Shown: positions 1-9,085 of the stretch, piece by piece
How positions within the stretch are numbered: position 1 is the stretch's first letter
Layout: each line of letters begins with the position of its first letter
Assembly: GCA_947258785.1 (NCBI GenBank)
Contig: CAMYJT010000011.1
Location: 62,001-126,000, forward strand
From: an uncultured Gammaproteobacteria bacterium
GTDB taxonomy: Bacteria > Pseudomonadota > Gammaproteobacteria > Arenicellales > JAANXG01
Length of the DNA stretch: 64,000 nucleotides
Direction: 5' to 3'
Position numbers and translations under genes: made by a program
The notes under the pieces: generated by a model
Told to the model about the DNA's origin: nothing
Database searches by the model: none
What the model saw: only the letters and a program-made list of their open reading frames with translations

Positions 1-411
1 GTCAACCTCAAGGGTGTGTTGTTTTGTACCGCCGCTGTGCTGCCTTTTATGCTCGATCAGGGCGGCGGCCACATCGTGAATCTTTCGTCGATTGCCGGCC
101 GGCGGGTATTTCCGGCCGGGAGCGTTTACTGCGCAACGAAGTTTGCCCTAAACGCCTTCAGCGACGCACTGCGTCTGGAGTTGAGCGCCCGCCAACGCAT
201 CCGTGTTACCTCGGTGCAGCCCGGGATCGTGGCGACCGAACTCACCGAAACCATCACCGATGACGGTCTGGGCGGATTTCTCGAGTACGCACGCTCGATC
301 GAGCCACTGCAGGCGGAGGACATCGCCGCCGCGATCCGCTACGCGGTGCACGCGCCGGCACACGTCAACGTCAATGAGATTGTCGTGCGGCCGACCCAGC
401 AGGAGCAGTGA
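1..411 (+). CDS. Short-chain dehydrogenase/reductase, C-terminal part (5' end outside window)
   Basis: The reading frame is open from the first base and ends at a TGA at 409-411, so the N-terminal Rossmann half lies outside the window. The visible part has the SDR hallmarks: a conserved N/S block (HIVNLSSIAGRR), the catalytic YxxxK motif as YCATK, and the PG block after it (VQPGIVATEL). The C-terminus (MNEIVVRPTQQ) is the usual end of the 'classical' SDR group related to YdfG/serine 3-dehydrogenase. NAD(P)-dependent oxidoreductase activity is established for the family. The substrate cannot be told, and no neighbour settles it, although a second SDR follows 100 bp downstream on the same strand. 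Confidence 0.85.
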   Translation, partial: VNLKGVLFCTAAVLPFMLDQGGGHIVNLSSIAGRRVFPAGSVYCATKFALNAFSDALRLELSARQRIRVTSVQPGIVATELTETITDDGLGGFLEYARSIEPLQAEDIAAAIRYAVHAPAHVNVNEIVVRPTQQEQ

Positions 412-512
412 GTGCTCCGGCGGCGCGTGCCCAACAACCCGCCGCGTGTGCCGCGGTGGTGTCGACGACACTAAGTGCGGCGCTGCACTACAACTGATTG
501 GGAGCGTATTTC

Positions 513-1295
513 ATGCTAAAAGACAAGAATGCCATCGTCACCGGTTCGACGAGCGGAATCGGGCTGGGGATCGCGCGGGCGCTGGCCCGGCACGGCGCAA
601 ACATCATGCTCAACGGTTTTGGCGACCTCGATGACATCGAACGCATCCGCTCCGAGACTGCGGAGCAGTACGGCGTGGCGGTGTCCCACAGCGGGGCGGA
701 CATGTCCAAGCCCGCCGAGATCCGCGAACTGGCCGAGCAGACGGTGGCCGAGCTGGGAGCGGTGGACATACTTGTCAATAATGCGGGGATTCAACACACC
801 GCGCTCGTCGAGGATTTTCCAACGGAGAAGTGGGACGCCATCCTGGCCATAAACCTGTCGTCGAACTTTCACGCAATACGAGCCGTGATGCCGGGGATGA
901 AACGGCGTAACTGGGGCCGAATTGTCAACATCGCATCGGCCCACGGACTGGTGGCCTCCGCCACCAAAGCGGCCTATGTGACCGCCAAACACGGCGTCGT
1001 CGGGTTGACCAAAGTCGTCGCGCTGGAGACCGCCACCACCGGCATTACCTGCAACGCCATCTGTCCGGGATGGGTACTGACCCCGCTGGTACAGAAACAG
1101 GTCGATGCCTTGGCGCAACGCGATCGCATTCCGATCGAACAGGCCAAGGAGCGGCTGCTTTCGGAAAAACAGCCCTCCAGAGCGTTTGTCACCCCTGAAC
1201 AAGTCGCCGCATTAACGGTGTTTTTGTGCTCCGAGGACGCGGCTCAGATCCGGGGGGCGGCGCTCAGTATCGACGGAGGTTGGGTGGCGCAATAG
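513..1295 (+). CDS. bdhA: 3-hydroxybutyrate dehydrogenase (SDR family)
   Basis: A 260-residue classical SDR, exactly the usual length of D-3-hydroxybutyrate dehydrogenase, which interconverts 3-hydroxybutyrate and acetoacetate with NAD in PHB/ketone-body turnover. The N-terminus has the NAD motif TGSTSGIGLGIA. NNAG follows near residue 90, the active-site Tyr/Lys are in YVTAK, and the end is SIDGGWVAQ, as in BdhA proteins. I chose ATG 513 over the in-frame TTG at 498 because GGGAG lies about 9 bases upstream of the ATG and the protein then starts MLKDKNAIVTG, as is typical. BdhA and acetoacetyl reductases are close relatives, so substrate assignment rests on the length and the LVQKQVDALA/SEKQPS insert region typical of BdhA. 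Confidence 0.85.
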   Translation: MLKDKNAIVTGSTSGIGLGIARALARHGANIMLNGFGDLDDIERIRSETAEQYGVAVSHSGADMSKPAEIRELAEQTVAELGAVDILVNNAGIQHTALVEDFPTEKWDAILAINLSSNFHAIRAVMPGMKRRNWGRIVNIASAHGLVASATKAAYVTAKHGVVGLTKVVALETATTGITCNAICPGWVLTPLVQKQVDALAQRDRIPIEQAKERLLSEKQPSRAFVTPEQVAALTVFLCSEDAAQIRGAALSIDGGWVAQ

Positions 1296-1354
1296 CGCAC
1301 CGCCGGTAGTGGCCTGGCGTTTGGCAGTGCCCAGCAGTCTTCCGGGCCTAGCCT

Positions 1355-1370
1355 GCATATTGCACCAAGG
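1355..1370 (+). repeat. Solitary end of a dispersed MITE-like repeat
   Basis: The 16-bp string GCATATTGCACCAAGG occurs here between the dehydrogenase and the stress-protein gene. The same string starts the full repeat copies near 26.6 kb (reverse) and 42.2 kb (forward). No internal repeat sequence follows here, so this looks like a loose end or relic. Confidence 0.55.
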
Positions 1371-1392
1371 GGTCCCGCCCGCGGCGCTCCGT

Positions 1393-1884
1393 CTACGAGT
1401 TCTGCAGCGGAATCATCAATACGGGTATGGTGCTGTGATGCATCACTTTGCGGGCGACGGAGCCTAGCAGCAATTCACCCACCCCCGCGCGTCCGTGTGT
1501 ACCCATGACAATGATGTCCGCATTGGTCTCCGCGGCCTGGGCAAGTATGACCTTTGCGGGAAAGCCTTCACGCACCCGGCTGTCCTCCACTACCCGGCAG
1601 TCCTGAGGCTCCATGCCCAGTTCCTGTTTACAGAAGTCCCGCAGCCGTTGTTCGATGGTGCTGCGCAGTTGATCGATGCCGTGTTGACGGATGGACTCTG
1701 CGGTGCCCTCGGGCAGTACGTTATTGACCAGGTTCACAGCCGTTGGGTTGAGCGGCTCGAGGGCGTGCAGCAGCACGATCTTGGCCCCGTATCGCTCCGC
1801 GAGGCTGACCGCATAGCGGAACACCGGCCGGGCGTGCGCTTCGAGGTCGGTGGCGTAGAGGATGGTGCGGATGTTTGGCAGCAT
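1393..1884 (-). CDS. Universal stress protein, UspA family
   Basis: A 163-residue single-domain Usp. It starts MLPNIRTILYATDL (first beta strand plus the conserved Asp), has HALEP after strand two, and ends with the ATP-binding signature GTHGRAGVGELLLGSVA, which fits the G-2x-G-9x-G(S/T) pattern of nucleotide-binding UspA members. Such proteins are cytoplasmic and linked to starvation or respiratory stress; a specific role cannot be read here. The gene stands alone and converges with the SDR gene. The ATG at 1884 gives the normal family length. Confidence 0.9.
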   Translation of the reverse strand: MLPNIRTILYATDLEAHARPVFRYAVSLAERYGAKIVLLHALEPLNPTAVNLVNNVLPEGTAESIRQHGIDQLRSTIEQRLRDFCKQELGMEPQDCRVVEDSRVREGFPAKVILAQAAETNADIIVMGTHGRAGVGELLLGSVARKVMHHSTIPVLMIPLQNS

Positions 1885-2101
1885 CGGTTTGTGTCAGGTG
1901 TGATGGGTGTTGACCGTATCGGCACGCCGGTGCGTGGCCGGCCCATAAACCGGCCGCAATCATAACACCGGTGGCCGGTCCCACCTATACAGCACGAGGA
2001 CTGCGCATGCCGCCGGGGGACTTCGTTCTACCCCGCCCGGTACAGTTGATGCGCCGCCGTCGGTTGCGGTCCTCCGTATCGCCGCCCATCGGTGACAACC
2101 G

Positions 2102-2353
2102 CTACAGCAGGTGCCGGCAGTCGCTCAAGACACGTTTGTCGATCTCGAAGACGCCGTCGGAGGCCGGGAGTGCGAGCTGCGCCGCAGCCCGTCGCCGGGC
2201 CCGCCGCGCTCGCGCCGACTTCATCGCCGCGTCCAGGCGTGCCCGCAACCGTGCGCCCGCGCGGCCAAACGCTTCGCTGCGCAGGGCCCGGCCTCGGCGG
2301 ACGGCCCGCTCAATATCGACCGGGTGGTGGTCGTAAACTTCAAACTTGTTCAT
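2102..2353 (-). CDS. Small basic hypothetical protein divergent from LysR
   Basis: An 83-residue Arg/Ala-rich protein starting MNKFEVYDHHPVDIERAVRRGR. The frame is open further upstream to 2437, but ATG 2353 has GGAG about 9 bases before it and the upstream residues look non-coding. The N-terminus, with a short acidic strip followed by a highly basic helix (RARLDAAMKSARARRARRRA), looks like a small nucleic-acid- or membrane-interacting protein; I do not recognise a named family. It is transcribed away from the LysR gene across a 114-bp AT-rich spacer, the classic arrangement for a LysR target. Confidence 0.6.
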   Translation of the reverse strand: MNKFEVYDHHPVDIERAVRRGRALRSEAFGRAGARLRARLDAAMKSARARRARRRAAAQLALPASDGVFEIDKRVLSDCRHLL

Positions 2354-2467
2354 GGTGTCGTCTCCAAGGTTTGTACTCTGTCTGTATGTAAACGTAGTTC
2401 TTGTAATGGCATTTGAGAATAGGGTATTTTGTAACAAGACTTTTGATTAAATTTCATAAATAAATCC

Positions 2468-3391
2468 ATGGACAAGCTCAATGAAATGACCGTATTTGTC
2501 CGTGCCGTGGAGCGGCGGGGATTCTCAGCGGCCGCCCGCCAGTTGGGTCTGACACCGTCAGCGGTCAGTAAGCAGATCGCGCGACTGGAGGATCGTTTGG
2601 GGGCGCGGTTGTTTCACCGCACGACCCGCCGCCTGGGGCTTACCCAGGAAGGCCGTGCCTTCTACGAACGCTGTGTGGGCATTTTGAGCGAGGTGGAACA
2701 GGCCGAGGAAGCGGTGTCCGAGTTGCGCGGGCGGGTACGCGGCACGCTGCGCGTGGTCTCGGTGGCCGCATTTACGCGTGCCCAACTGTTGCCCCTGCTG
2801 CCCGAGTTTATGCTGCGTCACCCCGAGTTGCGGCTGGAGTTGGAGCTGAGCGAACGCTCGGTGGACCTGATCGACGAGGGCGTCGATGTGGCGCTGCGGT
2901 TGAGCGAACAGATGAATGAGGAATCGCTGGTGGCGCGCAAGCTGTTCACCAATCGGCGATTGATCTGCGCAGCGCCATCGTATCTGCAGCGCTACGGGAC
3001 ACCACAGACGCCCGAGGACCTGCTCAAGCACAATTGCCTGACCCATTCGTCCGTCGCCCACTTCAACGACTGGGAGTTTGCCGGTCCCGAAGGGACGCGG
3101 GTGTTGCACGTCTCGGGCAATTTCGAGGCCAACCGGGCCGCCGCCATTCAACAGGCGGTGGTAGCGGGAATCGGTGTGGCCCGTTTAGCGGAGTTTCTCG
3201 TCGGCCACGACATCAACGCGGGCCGGCTGGTGGCACTGTTGACCGACTATGTTCACGATCAATCGTCGCTGATGGTGGTGTATCCGCACCGGCGGCACCT
3301 GTCGACCAAAGTGCGGGCATTCGTCGATTTTTTGGTTGAGAAGTTCACACCGGTGCCGCCCTGGGAGCGTGATTACGTCTCGTCAACCTAA
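2468..3391 (+). CDS. LysR-family transcriptional regulator
   Basis: A 307-residue LTTR. An N-terminal winged helix-turn-helix (about residues 1-60, GFSAAARQLGLTPSAVSKQI then RLGARLFHRTTRRLGLT) is followed by a periplasmic-binding-protein-like effector domain (about 90-300). It belongs to the group with the ALRLSEQMNEESLVARKL block seen in DsdC/AaeR-type regulators. The ATG at 2468 gives the standard start MDKLNEMTVFVRAVE. LTTRs usually bind the spacer to their divergent neighbour, here 2354-2467, so the small basic protein at 2102-2353 is the likely target. The effector is unknown. Confidence 0.9.
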   Translation: MDKLNEMTVFVRAVERRGFSAAARQLGLTPSAVSKQIARLEDRLGARLFHRTTRRLGLTQEGRAFYERCVGILSEVEQAEEAVSELRGRVRGTLRVVSVAAFTRAQLLPLLPEFMLRHPELRLELELSERSVDLIDEGVDVALRLSEQMNEESLVARKLFTNRRLICAAPSYLQRYGTPQTPEDLLKHNCLTHSSVAHFNDWEFAGPEGTRVLHVSGNFEANRAAAIQQAVVAGIGVARLAEFLVGHDINAGRLVALLTDYVHDQSSLMVVYPHRRHLSTKVRAFVDFLVEKFTPVPPWERDYVSST

Positions 3392-3637
3392 GGTTCATTC
3401 CCACAAAGGTACACAGAGTCCCACAGCGCTTGTGTTCTGATTGTGGTGCTCGTTTGGCGATACGACTTCGGAGATTTACCCATTGCACCGTCCTGACGTC
3501 GTTCAGGCGCCGCCATCTGGGACCAGTTAAGTCCTTGGTGATCCCATGCTGATGATGTCGTACAAAGACGCCGTAATGTGATCGTTGTCACCTCCCAAAC
3601 TGCATCATCAACGACGAGCAGATTGGGAGGCAAGGGT

Positions 3638-4438
3638 TTACGCCGGTGACGCGACGAAGTCCTTGAGGGCGTCCAGGACCTGATCGGGTTGTTCGGCGAG
3701 CATCAGATGGCCGCAGTCCGTGAGGGTCACGGTGCGCAGATTGCCGAGGCTGTGTATCAATTCCTCGGCATTGGCCGGCGGGGTCATGCGATCCTGGTCG
3801 GCCATGACCATCAGCGCCCGGCAGCGCACCTGTTGCGCGCTGGCGAGTCCGGCCTGGTATTGATTGCAAGCGTTGAGGTCGTTATACAACACACCGGGCC
3901 GTGCCTGCTCGAGCAATCGAACGGTGCCGCCGATCAGCCACATCCCGGGTACCGGGTTGCCGCCGAACTGCGTGCTGTGACCGTGCCCCCACAGGGTGAT
4001 CATGTCGATGGCGCCCCGCTCGTTGTTGCGGGCCGCATTCAGCAGTGGTTCGCTGACGGCCAGCGGCATCGACGCACCGAGCAGGGCCACGCGTTCCGTG
4101 CGCTTGGGGTAGCGTGCCGCCGTCTCCAGCGCCACCAGGGCCCCCATGCTGTGGCCGACGAGGACGGCCCGGGGTACGGCAAGGGCCTCGAGCAGGGCGC
4201 CGATCCAGTCCGCAATTTCCTCGATGGCCGTCAGCGGCGGGCCCTCCGAGCGTCCGTGGCCGGGCAGATCGACCGCCAGCACGTTCCAGCCGTGATGGGC
4301 GAAATAGCGGCTCTGCAAGAGCCAGACGGTGTGGTCCAGCCCGGAGCCGTGGATGAACACGATGCTGCCCCGGTCGGGCGCCAGGGGTTTCGCACCGGTG
4401 TAGGCGTAGGCGGCTCGGTTGTTGACGGTAACGTACAT
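3638..4438 (-). CDS. Alpha/beta-fold hydrolase
   Basis: A 266-residue alpha/beta hydrolase. It has the oxyanion HG motif (IVFIHGSGLDHTVW), a DLPGHGRS strand-turn, the nucleophile elbow GHSMGA (Ser near residue 105), a late Asp (MVMADQDRMTPP) and the catalytic His in DCGHLMLAEQP. The triad is therefore complete and the enzyme should be an active esterase, lactonase or C-C hydrolase; the substrate is not evident. I start it at ATG 4438 (MYVTVNNRAAYAY), because the open frame upstream overlaps the metY gene in a nonsense composition. It lies 20 bp after metY on the same strand and is probably cotranscribed. Confidence 0.85.
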   Translation of the reverse strand: MYVTVNNRAAYAYTGAKPLAPDRGSIVFIHGSGLDHTVWLLQSRYFAHHGWNVLAVDLPGHGRSEGPPLTAIEEIADWIGALLEALAVPRAVLVGHSMGALVALETAARYPKRTERVALLGASMPLAVSEPLLNAARNNERGAIDMITLWGHGHSTQFGGNPVPGMWLIGGTVRLLEQARPGVLYNDLNACNQYQAGLASAQQVRCRALMVMADQDRMTPPANAEELIHSLGNLRTVTLTDCGHLMLAEQPDQVLDALKDFVASPA

Positions 4439-4458
4439 CGTCGCGAACGGGCCGCCGG

Positions 4459-5757
4459 CTAGGCTTTCTGCGCGGTGTGCAGGCCGCGGCTGAGGTCCTC
4501 GATGAGGTCTTCCGGGTCTTCCAGTCCGACGGACAGCCGTATCATCCCTTCGCCGATGCCCGCCGCACGCAAGGCGTCGGCGTCCATCCGGTGGTGGGTG
4601 GTGCTGGCCGGATGGATCACCAGCGACTTCGCGTCGCCGACGTTGGCGAGGTGCGAAAACACCTTGAGACCCTCGATGAAGCGCCGGCCGGCGGCGCGGC
4701 CGCCGCGAACGGTAAAGCTGAACACCGCGCCGCACCCATCGGGCAGCAGGCGCTTGGCCAACTCGTGGTCCGGATGCGCGGGCAGCTCCGGGTAGGTCAC
4801 GGTTTCCACCGCCGGGTGTTCGGACAGGTAAGCGACCAGACGGCGGGTATTGTCGATGTGACGCTGCATGCGCAGCGGCAGGGTCTCGACGCCTTGGAGG
4901 ATGTGAAACGCCGTGGTCGCACTCATGCAGGCGCCGAAGTCGCGGGCGCCCTCTTTACGCGCGCGGGTGATGAAGGCCGCCGGTCCGTACTCTTCGGCAA
5001 ACACCAGGTTGTGAAACCCGGCGTAGGGCTCGGTGAGCGTCGGGTATCGGGCCGCCGACGCCGCCCAGTCGAACCGGCCGCTGTCGACCAGCAGTCCGCC
5101 GATTGCGACGCCGTGCCCGCCCAGGAATTTGGTCGCGGAGTGGAACAGCAGGTCGGCGCCGTGGGCGAAGGGCTTGCACAGATACGGTGTGGTAAAGGTC
5201 GCGTCCACGAGCAAGGGGACACCCGCCGTGTGGGCGACGTCGGCCACGGCCGTGATGTCGAGCACCTCCAGCCCGGGGTTACCCAGGGTCTCGGCGAACA
5301 ACAGACGGGTGTCGGGACGAATCGCGTCTGCAAACGCACCTGGATCGCGGGGGTCGACGAAGCTGGTCTCGATGCCAAAGCGGGGCAGAGTGTAGCTCAG
5401 CAGGTTGTGCGAGCCGCCGTACAGGCACCGAGAGGCGACGACGTGCGACCCCGCGCCCATCAGGGTCACGATGGCGAGGTGCATTGCCGCCTGTCCGCTG
5501 GCCGTGGCAATGGCGCCGATGCCGTCCTCTAACGCCGCGATGCGCTCCTCCAGCACGGCGTTGGTGGGGTTGGTGATGCGCGAGTAGACGTGGCCGGCCC
5601 GCTCGCCGTTGAAGATGGCCGCCGCCTGATCGGTGTCGTGGAAGACGTACGACGTGGTTTGATAAATCGGCACGGCACGCGCCCCGGTGGTCGGGTCGGG
5701 CTGCTGCCCGGCGTGCAGGGCCAGGGTGTCAAATTTGGGATAACGGGGACCAGCCAT
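4459..5757 (-). CDS. metY: O-acetylhomoserine sulfhydrylase (Cys/Met metabolism PLP enzyme)
   Basis: A 432-residue PLP enzyme of the Cys/Met gamma family. Landmarks are TLALHAGQQPDPTTGA at the N-terminus, the IYQTTSYVF and YSRITNPT blocks, ATASGQAAMHLA, the Asp/PLP-ring block LLVDATFTTPYLC, and the Schiff-base lysine in HSATKFLGGHG. The inserts and length (about 430) match O-acetylhomoserine sulfhydrylase rather than the roughly 390-residue cystathionine enzymes. It would make homocysteine from O-acetylhomoserine and sulfide in the cytoplasm. This is the first gene of the likely metY-hydrolase unit. Confidence 0.9.
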   Translation of the reverse strand: MAGPRYPKFDTLALHAGQQPDPTTGARAVPIYQTTSYVFHDTDQAAAIFNGERAGHVYSRITNPTNAVLEERIAALEDGIGAIATASGQAAMHLAIVTLMGAGSHVVASRCLYGGSHNLLSYTLPRFGIETSFVDPRDPGAFADAIRPDTRLLFAETLGNPGLEVLDITAVADVAHTAGVPLLVDATFTTPYLCKPFAHGADLLFHSATKFLGGHGVAIGGLLVDSGRFDWAASAARYPTLTEPYAGFHNLVFAEEYGPAAFITRARKEGARDFGACMSATTAFHILQGVETLPLRMQRHIDNTRRLVAYLSEHPAVETVTYPELPAHPDHELAKRLLPDGCGAVFSFTVRGGRAAGRRFIEGLKVFSHLANVGDAKSLVIHPASTTHHRMDADALRAAGIGEGMIRLSVGLEDPEDLIEDLSRGLHTAQKA

Positions 5758-5861
5758 GATGTGCTCTGTGTGGGTGAGTTATTTAGGATGCCGAGGGTCA
5801 AACTCTCCGGGTTGCGCTGGGCACGGGTCCGTGTGCCGATCGTCGGGGGTGAGCCACGGGG

Positions 5862-7505
5862 TCACATGTTCGGATAGTTGGGACCGCCACCACCCTGGGG
5901 GACCACCCAGGTGATGTTCTGTGTCGGGTCCTTGATGTCGCAGGTCTTGCAGTGCACGCAATTCTGCGCGTTGATCTGCAGCCGCGGCGCAATGTCGGTG
6001 TCGACGATTTCGTAGACCCCGGCCGGGCAGTAGCGTTGCTCCGGAGCCGCATAGCGCTTCAAGTTGGTCTCGATGGCCACTGTTGGGTCCGCGAGTCGCA
6101 GATGGCAGGGTTGGTTCTCCTCGTGGTTGGTGTTGGACAGATACACCGAGGACAGTTTGTCGAAGGTGAGCTTGCCGTCGGGTTGCGGATACTCGATCCT
6201 CGGACACAGCGAGGCCGGCTGCAGGGAGTCGTGGTCGGCGTGGGCGTGCTTGAGCGTCCACGGCGCCTTGCCCCGTAACAGGATCTGGTCGAGTCCGGCG
6301 TACAGGGTGCCGCCGGTCAGTCCCCAGCGGAATGCCGGCCGGACATTGCGGGCCCGGCGCAGCTCGTCGTAGACCCAGCTGCCGCGGAACGCGTCGGTGA
6401 ACGCGGCGAGCTCCTCCCGTCCCTCGGAGCCCCGGCGCAACGCGTCGAAGACGGTCTCGGCTGCGATCGTTGCCGATTTCATCGCGGTGTGCGTGCCTTT
6501 GATTTTCGGCATGTTCAAGGTGCCGGCCTCGCAGCCGATCAGCAGGCCGCCGGGGAAAGTCATTTTCGGTAGGCTCTGCAAGCCGCCCTCGTTCAGGGCC
6601 CGGGCGCCGTAGGCGATGCGGCGGCCGCCCTCGAAACGCGGCCGAATCGCTGGATGGGTCTTGAAGCGCTGTAATTCGTCGAAGGGACTCAACCAGGGGT
6701 TGCGGTAATCCAAGCCGATGACCATTCCTACCGCAACCTGACGGTCCTCGAGGTGATACATGAAGGAGCCGCCGTAGGTCGTATGATCCAGCGGCCAGCC
6801 GGCCGTGTGCATGACCAGCCCCGCTTGGTGCTGAGCCGCGTCCACCTCCCAGAGTTCTTTCAGGCCGATCCCGTAGGTCTGTATCTGACTGCCCGCGCAC
6901 AAGCGATACCGGTCCATCAACTGCTTGCCCAGAGAACCCCGGCAGCCCTCGGCGAGCAGGGTGAACTTGGCGTGCAGTTCCATCCCCGGTTCATACCCGT
7001 CGGTCCGCGCGCCGTCCTTGTCGATGCCCATGTCCCCGGTCGCCACGCCCATCACGGCCCCGGCGTCGTCATACAGTACTTCAGACGCGGCAAAACCCGG
7101 AAACACGTCGGTGTCCATCGCCTCCGCCTGAGCGGCCAGCCAGCGGCACAGGTTGCCGAGGCTGATGATGTAATTGCCGTGGTTTTTCATGGCCGGCGGG
7201 ATCAGGGCGCGGGGCAGCGAGAAAGCGCGAGTGCTGGAGAGAAACAAAAACCGTTCGTCCTCAACCGGGGTGGTCAGCGGCGCGTCGCGTTCCAGCCAGT
7301 CCGGCATCAACTCGCTCAGGGCCCGGGGTTCGATGACCGCGCCGGACAGGATGTGCGCGCCGACCTCCGAGCCTTTTTCCAGCACACAGACGCTGAGTTC
7401 GTGGGCGTGTTCGGCGGCGAGTTGCTTCAAGCGCACGGCGGCCGTCAGGCCGGCCGGCCCGGCGCCGACAATCACCACGTCGTACTGCATCGCCTCGCGT
7501 TCCAT
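5862..7505 (-). CDS. Electron transfer flavoprotein-ubiquinone oxidoreductase
   Basis: A 547-residue ETF-QO that passes electrons from ETF (beta-oxidation and amino-acid catabolism) to the membrane quinone pool. The FAD motif is at the N-terminus (VVIVGAGPAGLTAAVRLKQ), AHILSGAVIEPRAL and the GGSFMYH/ALNEGGLQSLPK region are typical, and the C-terminus carries the [4Fe-4S] ligands in CPAGVYEIVD and CVHCKTCDIKDP. The length is that of the bacterial family. Start 7505 (MEREAMQYD) or the ATG at 7490 are both possible. A good -10 box lies 34 bp upstream. The acyl-CoA-related genes nearby fit its job. Confidence 0.95.
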   Translation of the reverse strand: MEREAMQYDVVIVGAGPAGLTAAVRLKQLAAEHAHELSVCVLEKGSEVGAHILSGAVIEPRALSELMPDWLERDAPLTTPVEDERFLFLSSTRAFSLPRALIPPAMKNHGNYIISLGNLCRWLAAQAEAMDTDVFPGFAASEVLYDDAGAVMGVATGDMGIDKDGARTDGYEPGMELHAKFTLLAEGCRGSLGKQLMDRYRLCAGSQIQTYGIGLKELWEVDAAQHQAGLVMHTAGWPLDHTTYGGSFMYHLEDRQVAVGMVIGLDYRNPWLSPFDELQRFKTHPAIRPRFEGGRRIAYGARALNEGGLQSLPKMTFPGGLLIGCEAGTLNMPKIKGTHTAMKSATIAAETVFDALRRGSEGREELAAFTDAFRGSWVYDELRRARNVRPAFRWGLTGGTLYAGLDQILLRGKAPWTLKHAHADHDSLQPASLCPRIEYPQPDGKLTFDKLSSVYLSNTNHEENQPCHLRLADPTVAIETNLKRYAAPEQRYCPAGVYEIVDTDIAPRLQINAQNCVHCKTCDIKDPTQNITWVVPQGGGGPNYPNM

Positions 7506-7538
7506 GGATGTCTCGGTTTGTCGTTGCCCGCGGATCTA

Positions 7539-7544
7539 TTATAT
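7539..7544 (-). promoter_or_regulatory. Candidate -10 box for the ETF-QO gene
   Basis: On the minus strand the sequence is a perfect TATAAT, 34 bases before the ETF-QO start. No good -35 hexamer is visible at 16-18 bp, so this is a partial sigma-70 match only. Confidence 0.4.
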
Positions 7545-7789
7545 TGTCGCACGATTGAAGATTCCGCGAGGTGGCATTATGCGCCATAGCGGTGGAACTA
7601 AGCATAGCGCCTTGATTTGCGCGGGGAGATTAAATGCATTGGCGGCATGGTTTAATGCGCACAGTAAACAAGAGATGGGTCCGTGGTGCAGGTCCTATGT
7701 TTGGATCGTGCCGCGCAGCGCCCAGACCGTCCGGTCTCTTTGCGATGATGCCGGATGCTCCTGCTTTCCTGCGGGACGGGTGCTAGCGC

Positions 7790-8206
7790 TTGACGATCAC
7801 CCGCCAACAGACTACGGAGCGCGCGCGGGGGACACTGGTCGAGCTGTTGGGTCTGGAATTTGACGAGGTCGAACCGGGCCGGGCCGTGGCGCATCTGGCT
7901 ATCCGCCCCACACACCTGGCGCCGAATCAATTTCTGCACGCCGCCAGCGTGATCGCCCTGGCCGATACCTGTTGCGGCTTCGGCGCCCTTGCCAGCCTGC
8001 CCGACGGAGCGGAGAGCTTCACCACCCTGGAGTTGAAATCGAATTTCCTGGGCACCGCCACCTCGGGCGTCATCGTCTGCGACTCGGCGCTGGTGCACGG
8101 CGGGCGGACGACGCAGGTGTGGGATGCGGTGGTCAGACATCGGGACACGGATAGGACCATCGCCCTGTTTCGTTGTACGCAAATGCTCTTGTATCCTAAG
8201 ACTTAA
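7790..8206 (+). CDS. PaaI-like hotdog-fold thioesterase
   Basis: A 138-residue single hotdog domain. It has the family's N-terminal helix, HLAIRPTHLAPNQFLHAA (where hotdog thioesterases place the conserved N/H-G block), the central helix ASVIALADTCCGFGAL and the dimer strand FTTLELKSNFLGTA. It probably hydrolyses acyl- or aryl-CoA thioesters in the cytoplasm. The only start that keeps the N-terminus is TTG 7790, with GGGACGGG about 10 bases upstream; no in-frame ATG exists before the domain. It is followed 91 bp later by a hydroxyacyl-CoA-dehydrogenase-like SDR, which supports a fatty-acid context. Confidence 0.85.
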   Translation: MTITRQQTTERARGTLVELLGLEFDEVEPGRAVAHLAIRPTHLAPNQFLHAASVIALADTCCGFGALASLPDGAESFTTLELKSNFLGTATSGVIVCDSALVHGGRTTQVWDAVVRHRDTDRTIALFRCTQMLLYPKT

Positions 8207-8297
8207 GGATTGGATGGACTGATTCGATGATCGGCAGAACAATACCGGCCGCCGGTTGCCGTCACCTGGTTCTCGACGACAGAGAGGAGAAGAAAAA

Positions 8298-9062
8298 ATG
8301 AACGTTTCCGGACATGCGGCCATCGTCACCGGTGGAGCGTCTGGCATTGGCGCCGAGACCGCACGCGCACTGGCGCAGGTGGGCGCCAAGGTGGCGGTGA
8401 TGGATGTGAACACGGGGCCCATGGAGGCGGTGGCCCGGGAGATCGGCGGCGTCGCGATCAAATGCGACGTTGCCAGCGCCGACGGCGCGGAGCACGCGGT
8501 GGCCGAGGCCAGACATGCCCTGGGTGCTGCCCGGGTGCTGGTGAACTGCGCCGGCATCGCACCGGCCAAGCGAATCGTCAGCCGCAGCGGCCCGATGCCG
8601 CTGTCGGATTTCACCAAAGTCATCGATGTGAATTTGGTCGGGTCGTTCAATCTGTTGCGCCTGGTGGCTGCGGATCTCTACGCGGAAGACGCACTGGACG
8701 AGGTTGGGGAGCGCGGCGTCATCATCAACACGGCGTCGGTGGCGGCCTTCGAGGGTCAGATGGGCCAGGCCGCCTACAGTGCCTCCAAGGGGGGTCTGGT
8801 GGCGCTGACCATTCAGGCGGCCCGGGATCTGTCCGGTATGGGAATCCGCGTGGTCACCATCGCGCCCGGTTTTATTGCCACACCGATGCTGCTGGGGATG
8901 CCCCAGGACGTACAGGACAGCCTGGCCGCTCAGACACCGTTTCCGAAACGCTTCGGGCGCCCCGAGGAATACGCCAAGCTGGCCTTGCACATCATTGAAA
9001 ATCAGATGATCAACGGTGAGGTCATTCGGCTCGACGGCGGCGCGCGCATGCAGCCGCGATAA
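8298..9062 (+). CDS. SDR family, 3-hydroxyacyl-CoA dehydrogenase type-2-like
   Basis: A 254-residue classical SDR. TGGASGIGAETA binds NAD, Asp in VMDVN indicates NAD over NADP, NCAGIA is the NNAG equivalent, and YSASKGG holds the catalytic Tyr/Lys. The insert with DALDEVGERGVIINTASVAAFEGQ and the end NGEVIRLDGGARMQPR are typical of the 17beta-HSD10/type 2 hydroxyacyl-CoA dehydrogenase group, which oxidises 3-hydroxyacyl-CoA. I start at ATG 8298, preceded by AGAGGAGAAG. It sits with thioesterase, ETF-QO and PHB-type genes, consistent with beta-oxidation. Confidence 0.85.
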   Translation: MNVSGHAAIVTGGASGIGAETARALAQVGAKVAVMDVNTGPMEAVAREIGGVAIKCDVASADGAEHAVAEARHALGAARVLVNCAGIAPAKRIVSRSGPMPLSDFTKVIDVNLVGSFNLLRLVAADLYAEDALDEVGERGVIINTASVAAFEGQMGQAAYSASKGGLVALTIQAARDLSGMGIRVVTIAPGFIATPMLLGMPQDVQDSLAAQTPFPKRFGRPEEYAKLALHIIENQMINGEVIRLDGGARMQPR

Positions 9063-9085
9063 ATGGGGGCGGCGAGGACGTGGAA

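Noticed and set aside
3392-3637. Possible small minus-strand gene between LysR and the hydrolase
   Set aside because: No ribosome site, random composition and no recognisable motif.
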